8,676 nt of DNA. Source: a bacterium HR12 (lineage in GTDB: Bacteria > Actinomycetota > UBA4738 > HRBIN12). The notes below the pieces were generated by a model. It did not search any database, was not told where the DNA came from, and saw only the letters and a program-made list of their open reading frames with translations. The DNA lies in contig BEHO01000033.1 in assembly GCA_002898915.1 (NCBI GenBank), forward strand, positions 1 through 8,676, in the 5' to 3' direction. Below, piece by piece: positions 6,354 through 8,676 of the stretch. Within the stretch, counting starts at the first letter, position 1. Each line of letters begins with the position of its first letter. Both the position numbers and the translations under genes were made by a program.

Positions 6354-6368
6354 GCGACCGGCCGTCGC
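6354..6368. promoter_or_regulatory. Inverted repeat GCGAC-N5-GTCGC between NUDIX and HesB genes
   Basis: GCGAC (6354-6358) and GTCGC (6364-6368) flank CGGCC in the 79-bp divergent intergenic region, covering the place where a -35 for the HesB promoter would be. It may be a regulator site shared by both genes, but a 5-bp arm is weak evidence. Confidence 0.2.
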
Positions 6369-6380
6369 GTCGGCCTGCGG

Positions 6381-6391
6381 TATGGTGGAGG
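6381..6391 (+). promoter_or_regulatory. TATGGT -10 box and GGAGG ribosome site of the HesB gene
   Basis: TATGGT (6381-6386) fits TANNNT and is followed directly by GGAGG (6387-6391), 4 nt before the ATG at 6396. If this -10 is real, the leader is only a few bases long and the GGAGG would be largely untranscribed; alternatively the true promoter lies further upstream and GGAGG is the ribosome site. Confidence 0.4.
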
Positions 6392-6395
6392 CGAG

Positions 6396-6737
6396 ATGGA
6401 GACGGAGACTCCCGTCCTGGCGGTGACCGAGAAGGCCGCGCGCAAGATCCGCGCCCTGGCCGAGAAGGAGGGGCGCCCCGGCGCGGCCCTCCGCCTGCGC
6501 GTGGTGGCGGGCGGCTGCTCGGGCTTCTCCTACGAGCTGTCCTTCGCCGACGGCCCCGAGCCCGACGACCACGTGATCGAGGTGGAGGGCGTTCGGGTCC
6601 TGGTCGACCCCCGGAGCGCGCCGATCGTCCGGGGCTCCACGCTCGACTTCCACGACGCCCTGCTCGGCGGCGGCCTCAAGGTGCGGAACCCGCAGGCCGT
6701 GCACGAGTGCGCGTGCGGCGAGTCCTTCGCCATCTGA
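6396..6737 (+). CDS. A-type iron-sulfur carrier protein (HesB/IscA/ErpA family)
   Basis: A 113-residue cytoplasmic protein that would hold and pass on Fe-S clusters to client enzymes. The three conserved cysteines are present: C41 in VAGGCSGFSYEL and C105/C107 in HECACGESF, the C-terminal C-x-C. The start LAVTEKAARKIRALAEKEG and LRLRVVAGGCSG are typical of the family, and length is normal (105-120). The C-terminal motif reads C-A-C-G-E-S where most relatives have C-G-C-G-x-S, a mild variation that keeps the ligands. No other suf or isc gene is in the window, so it is a stand-alone carrier like ErpA rather than part of an assembly operon. It lies just before an FrhB-like Fe-S enzyme, a plausible client, with 90 bp and that gene's own promoter between them. 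Family is secure; IscA, SufA or ErpA cannot be told apart from sequence. Confidence 0.92.
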   Translation: METETPVLAVTEKAARKIRALAEKEGRPGAALRLRVVAGGCSGFSYELSFADGPEPDDHVIEVEGVRVLVDPRSAPIVRGSTLDFHDALLGGGLKVRNPQAVHECACGESFAI

Positions 6738-6774
6738 CCGAGCCTGTCCGGACCGGCCAGAGGGCCCGCGGGCA

Positions 6775-6797
6775 CTTGGGCCGTTCGGCCCGCCAAG
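6775..6797 (+). terminator. Hairpin downstream of the HesB gene, possible weak terminator
   Basis: CTTG plus GGCC (6775-6782) can pair with GGCC (6787-6790) and CAAG (6794-6797) across a GTTC loop, with a 3-base bulge (CGC) on one side. It lies in the 90-bp gap before the FrhB-like gene's own -10 box. There is no T-run, so termination is uncertain. Confidence 0.25.
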
Positions 6798-6815
6798 CGC
6801 GGGGCGCGGCGCGGC

Positions 6816-6821
6816 TATGCT
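6816..6821 (+). promoter_or_regulatory. -10 box TATGCT, probable leaderless promoter of the FrhB-like gene
   Basis: TATGCT fits TANNNT well and is followed by exactly six bases (GGGCGT) and the ATG at 6828. The upstream bases contain no Shine-Dalgarno at a workable distance. The spacing is the same as for cbs and the NUDIX gene. Confidence 0.6.
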
Positions 6822-6827
6822 GGGCGT

Positions 6828-7961
6828 ATGGCACCCAAGGAGAACACGCAGTGGTACGACCTCTACCACGAGGTCGTCGAGACCGGTCTCTGCACCGGCT
6901 GTACCGCCTGCATCGTGGCCTGTCCGTTCCACGTCCTCGGGTACGAGGACTACCGCCCGGTCCAGCTGCAGGAGGACGGGGTCGACAAGTGCGCCCACGG
7001 TGACAAGGGGTGCTCCCTCTGCACCCTCGCCTGCCCGCGCTTCCGCGACTGGGAGCGGGAGGTCGATCAGCACCTGTTCGGCAAGGTCCGTCAGCCCGAG
7101 GAGGTCATCGGGCACTACCACGACATCGTGCTGGCCCGCGCCACCGATCCCGAGATCCTCGCCCGGGGGCAGGACGGCGGCGTGGTCTCGGCCCTGCTGA
7201 TCTGGGGGCTCGAGCGCGGCGAGATCGACGGCGTCTGCACCTCGAAGCTCTCCGACGAGCGGCCGTGGGACTGCGAGCCGGCCGTCGTCACGGACCGGGA
7301 GGGCGTGCTCGCCGCCGCGGGTTCGCGCTACACGTACTCGCCGAACCCGCTCGCCATGCTGAAGGCGGCCGAGATGGGGCTGTCGAACCTCGCCCTCGTC
7401 GGCATGGGCTGCCAGGCGAGCGCTCCCGGCTCGATGGCCGCCCGTCGCGTGAACAAGTGGGCGAAGAAGGTGAAGTGGACCTTCGGCCTGCTCTGCTCGA
7501 AGTCGTTCACCTACGACGGCCTCATGGTCGAGATCGCCCAGAAGGAGCTCGGCCTGTCGCTCGATGAGATCGTACGGGTGAACATCAAGGGCAAGCTCCT
7601 CTTCTACACGCAGGACGGACGGGAGCTCACCTACGGGCTCAAGAAGTCCCACCGGTTCACGCGGCCGGGATGCCTCCACTGCCCCGACTTCACCGCCGAG
7701 CACGCCGACATCTCCTTCGGGGGCCTCGGGCAGGGCGAGGGCTGGACCCTCACCATCATCCGGACCGACAAGGGCAAGGACCTCTGGGAGCGGGCCGTGG
7801 CCGACGGCGTGGTCGAGTGGCGGCCGGGGAGCGAGGACCCGGATGCCATCGACAAGCTCTTCAAGCTGGCCGTGAAGTCCCGCGAGCGCTGGCTGCCCGA
7901 CTCGCCGTGGAGCGCGCCGGCCGCCGTGCCCGCTGGCGAGGTGGCCGCGGCCGAGGCCTGA
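6828..7961 (+). CDS. FrhB/FdhB-type coenzyme F420 hydrogenase/dehydrogenase beta-subunit family protein with N-terminal ferredoxin domain
   Basis: A 377-residue cytoplasmic redox protein. Residues 22-32 give a classic 4Fe-4S motif (C22, C25, C28, C32 in CTGCTACIVACP); a second set, C55, C62, C65 and C69 with spacing x6-x2-x3, follows in CAHGDKGCSLCTLACP. Then come the FrhB N-terminal domain (about 95-180: GGVVSALLIWGLERGEIDG, GSRYTYSPNPLAML) and the FrhB C-terminal domain (about 185-350: GMGCQASA with C195, C223, and C282/C285 in CLHCPDF), which in relatives carry FAD and a further Fe-S cluster. Family members move electrons between F420H2, or another donor, and Fe-S partners; others reduce chlorophyll precursors (BciB, HCAR). 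No hydrogenase or formate dehydrogenase subunit is near, so the substrate is unknown. The Ala-rich last 15 residues look unstructured. The gene appears monocistronic, with its own -10 box and a strong terminator. A ferredoxin gene converges on it. Confidence 0.88.
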   Translation: MAPKENTQWYDLYHEVVETGLCTGCTACIVACPFHVLGYEDYRPVQLQEDGVDKCAHGDKGCSLCTLACPRFRDWEREVDQHLFGKVRQPEEVIGHYHDIVLARATDPEILARGQDGGVVSALLIWGLERGEIDGVCTSKLSDERPWDCEPAVVTDREGVLAAAGSRYTYSPNPLAMLKAAEMGLSNLALVGMGCQASAPGSMAARRVNKWAKKVKWTFGLLCSKSFTYDGLMVEIAQKELGLSLDEIVRVNIKGKLLFYTQDGRELTYGLKKSHRFTRPGCLHCPDFTAEHADISFGGLGQGEGWTLTIIRTDKGKDLWERAVADGVVEWRPGSEDPDAIDKLFKLAVKSRERWLPDSPWSAPAAVPAGEVAAAEA

Positions 7962-7979
7962 GCTCGGACGGCTCGGACG
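7962..7979. repeat. Tandem 9-bp direct repeat GCTCGGACG x2
   Basis: GCTCGGACG occurs at 7962-7970 and again at 7971-7979, directly after the FrhB-like stop codon and just before the terminator stem. Two copies only; probably slippage with no function. Confidence 0.6.
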
Positions 7980-7982
7980 GGA

Positions 7983-8011
7983 GACGCCCCCGGCGTGGTG
8001 CCGGGGGCGTC
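7983..8011. terminator. Bidirectional hairpin terminator between the FrhB-like gene and fdxA
   Basis: GACGCCCCCGGC (7983-7994) and GCCGGGGGCGTC (8000-8011) form a perfect 12-bp stem with loop GTGGT. It sits 21 bp after the stop of the plus-strand gene and 19 bp beyond the stop of minus-strand fdxA, so it can serve both. No T-run follows on either strand, as is common for terminators in high-GC actinobacteria. Confidence 0.85.
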
Positions 8012-8030
8012 CGCGTTCCGGGTGGGCGGA

Positions 8031-8360
8031 TCAGCCGGCGGCTGCCCAGCCCGCGACGATCGGATGGTCCTTGCCGCTCGGCCCGACCTGCGCGGCGCCG
8101 CCGGGCGAGCCGAGTCCCGTCACGGCGTCGGTGAAGTACTCGGCGTTGATCGTGACGAACTGCTTCCACTCCGCGGGGACGTCGTCCTCGTAGAAGATCG
8201 CCGTCACCGGGCAGACGGGCTCGCACGCACCGCAGTCCACGCACTCGTCCGGGTGGATGTAGAGCATGCGACCGCCCTCGTAGATGCAGTCCACGGGGCA
8301 CTCGTCGACGCAGGCCTTGTCCTTCACGTCGATGCAGGGCTCGCAGATCACGTAGGTCAT
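8031..8360 (-). CDS. fdxA: 7Fe ferredoxin ([3Fe-4S][4Fe-4S]), FdxA type
   Basis: A 109-residue soluble electron carrier. Cysteines fall at 6, 9, 17, 21, 25, 40, 43, 46 and 50. By analogy with Azotobacter ferredoxin I (shifted by one), C9, C17 and C50 bind the 3Fe-4S cluster and C21, C40, C43 and C46 the 4Fe-4S cluster, with C25 the conserved free cysteine. CPVDCIYEG, YIHPDECVDCGACEPVCP and AIFYEDDVP are hallmarks of actinobacterial FdxA; after residue 80 there is a Gly/Ala-rich tail. I choose the ATG at 8360 because AAGGAG (8375-8370) sits 9 nt upstream and the family starts with MTYVI; an in-frame start at 8390 adds ten residues unlike the family. A likely promoter and a palindrome lie directly upstream. 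Possible partners are P450s, ferredoxin reductases or the convergent FrhB-like protein; the sequence does not say which. Confidence 0.95.
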   Translation of the reverse strand: MTYVICEPCIDVKDKACVDECPVDCIYEGGRMLYIHPDECVDCGACEPVCPVTAIFYEDDVPAEWKQFVTINAEYFTDAVTGLGSPGGAAQVGPSGKDHPIVAGWAAAG

Positions 8361-8369
8361 ATCGGGCAG

Positions 8370-8375
8370 CTCCTT
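8370..8375 (-). promoter_or_regulatory. Shine-Dalgarno AAGGAG of fdxA
   Basis: AAGGAG on the minus strand, 9 nt before the ATG at 8360. It fixes that start and shows that, unlike several neighbours, fdxA has a conventional leader. Confidence 0.8.
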
Positions 8376-8379
8376 TTCT

Positions 8380-8402
8380 ACGGTCCGCACCGTGCGAACC
8401 GT
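8380..8402. promoter_or_regulatory. Near-perfect palindrome over the fdxA transcription start, putative operator
   Basis: On the minus strand ACGGTTCGCAC, one central base, then GTGCGGACCGT: 11-bp arms with a single mismatch around position 8391. It begins right after the -10 box (8408-8403), so it would span about -6 to +17. That is a typical repressor position. As RNA it could form a hairpin with a very tight loop, which seems less likely than a protein-binding site. The regulator is unknown. Confidence 0.55.
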
Positions 8403-8430
8403 AGTCTAGCGCCCGGACGGGCCGCGGCAA
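8403..8430 (-). promoter_or_regulatory. fdxA promoter: -35 TTGCCG, 16-bp spacer, -10 TAGACT
   Basis: TTGCCG (8430-8425) matches TTGACA at 4 of 6 positions, and TAGACT (8408-8403) fits TANNNT, separated by 16 bp. The start would be near 8396, giving a leader of about 36 nt that carries the AAGGAG ribosome site. The promoter sits wholly between the end of the upstream oxidoreductase gene and fdxA. Confidence 0.6.
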
Positions 8431-8436
8431 AGGTCC

Positions 8437-8676
8437 TCAGGCCCGCAACGGGCCGGGCGCCAGACCCCGGAGCGTCCCGAGGACGGATGCCGCCGGATCC
8501 CCCGCGGCCACGGGATAGACGACCACGAGGTCGGCCCCCGCCTGCCGGTAGGCCTCCAGCCGATCGCGCGCCCCGTCGCCGAAGGCCGTGAAGGCGTGGA
8601 CGAGCACGTCGGGCACGTCGTCCGGGCGACCCGCCGCGACGGCGGCCCGGGCCGCGGCCGCCTCCCCGCCCACCCC
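8437..8676 (-). CDS. Luciferase-like (probably F420-dependent) oxidoreductase, C-terminal part
   Basis: Only the last 79 codons are in the window; the frame is open at the right edge and the true start lies beyond it. The visible part has an Ala-rich helix, then AAGRPDDVPDVLVHAFTAFGD, RDRLEAYRQAGADLVVVYPV and a final GDPAASVLGTLRGLAPG. The A/G-D-P-x-x-V-P-D, the R-L-x-x-Y-x-x-A-G-A-D and the hydrophobic strand ending in YPV are the usual end of the (beta/alpha)8 barrel in bacterial luciferase-like monooxygenases, especially the actinobacterial F420-dependent class. The cofactor and active-site residues are not visible, so the F420 assignment is by resemblance only. It reads in the same direction as fdxA, 76 bp upstream of it, but fdxA has its own promoter. 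Confidence 0.72.
   Translation of the reverse strand, partial: GVGGEAAAARAAVAAGRPDDVPDVLVHAFTAFGDGARDRLEAYRQAGADLVVVYPVAAGDPAASVLGTLRGLAPGPLRA

Noticed and set aside
5748..7703. Minus-strand frame extending far upstream of the CoA-binding gene
   Set aside because: Beyond the ATG at 5747 it crosses the NUDIX, HesB and FrhB-like genes out of frame with low-complexity sequence. The ATGA overlap and ribosome site support 5747.
8361..8390. Earlier in-frame start of fdxA at 8390
   Set aside because: It would add residues not found in the family, translate the palindrome and bypass the AAGGAG that sits correctly for 8360.
1..8676. CRISPR arrays, tRNA or rRNA genes, insertion sequences, phage or toxin-antitoxin genes
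   Set aside because: No spaced repeats, cloverleaf, transposase or integrase motifs, or foreign base composition were seen. All genes look like ordinary chromosomal functions.

Overview
This is a high-GC bacterial chromosome segment that is gene-dense, with no gap over about 90 bp. Codon third positions are almost all G or C, and several genes lack a ribosome binding site and start 6 nt after a TANNNT box. Together with the actinobacterial look of the proteins (CBS-domain cystathionine beta-synthase, a KWEY/GWELV small protein, a 7Fe FdxA ferredoxin, F420-type flavoproteins), this points to an actinobacterium, perhaps a deep lineage such as Acidimicrobiia or Thermoleophilia. The lineage is inference. 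I see no tRNA, rRNA, CRISPR array, insertion sequence or phage gene.

Layout. (1) 1-1699: two cyclic-di-GMP genes face each other: the 3' part of an EAL phosphodiesterase (+) and a REC-GGDDF response regulator (-). Their stop codons share one CTAG. (2) 1780-5125 (+): a sulfur amino acid cluster, cystathionine beta-synthase (cbs), a DUF429 predicted RNase H-fold protein with an extra Cys-rich tail, and a cystathionine gamma-lyase/synthase. The last two overlap by 28 bp. (3) 5141-6316 (-): a tight three-gene operon of a NUDIX CoA pyrophosphatase, a CoA-binding Rossmann protein and a 54-residue DUF4177-like protein. (4) 6396-6737 (+): an A-type Fe-S carrier (HesB/IscA/ErpA family). (5) 6828-7961 (+): an FrhB-type F420/flavin/iron-sulfur oxidoreductase with a fused N-terminal ferredoxin domain, followed by a strong 12-bp-stem terminator. 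(6) 8031-8360 (-): 7Fe ferredoxin fdxA, with a near-perfect palindrome over its promoter. (7) 8437-8676 (-): the C-terminal end of a luciferase-like, probably F420-dependent, oxidoreductase cut by the window edge.

How they fit together: cbs plus the gamma-lyase would turn homocysteine and serine into cysteine by reverse transsulfuration. Cysteine feeds Fe-S assembly, to which the HesB protein belongs, and Fe-S clusters are needed by the FrhB-like enzyme and by FdxA. The right-hand third thus looks like a redox neighbourhood in an F420-using organism. The NUDIX/CoA-binding pair suggests CoA housekeeping. These links are inferred from gene content.

Nothing here is clearly a new defence or mobile system. 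The items most worth a second look are the DUF429-tail fusion inside the transsulfuration cluster, the identical leaderless promoter spacing on three genes, the fdxA promoter palindrome, and the FrhB/FdxA/LLM grouping.
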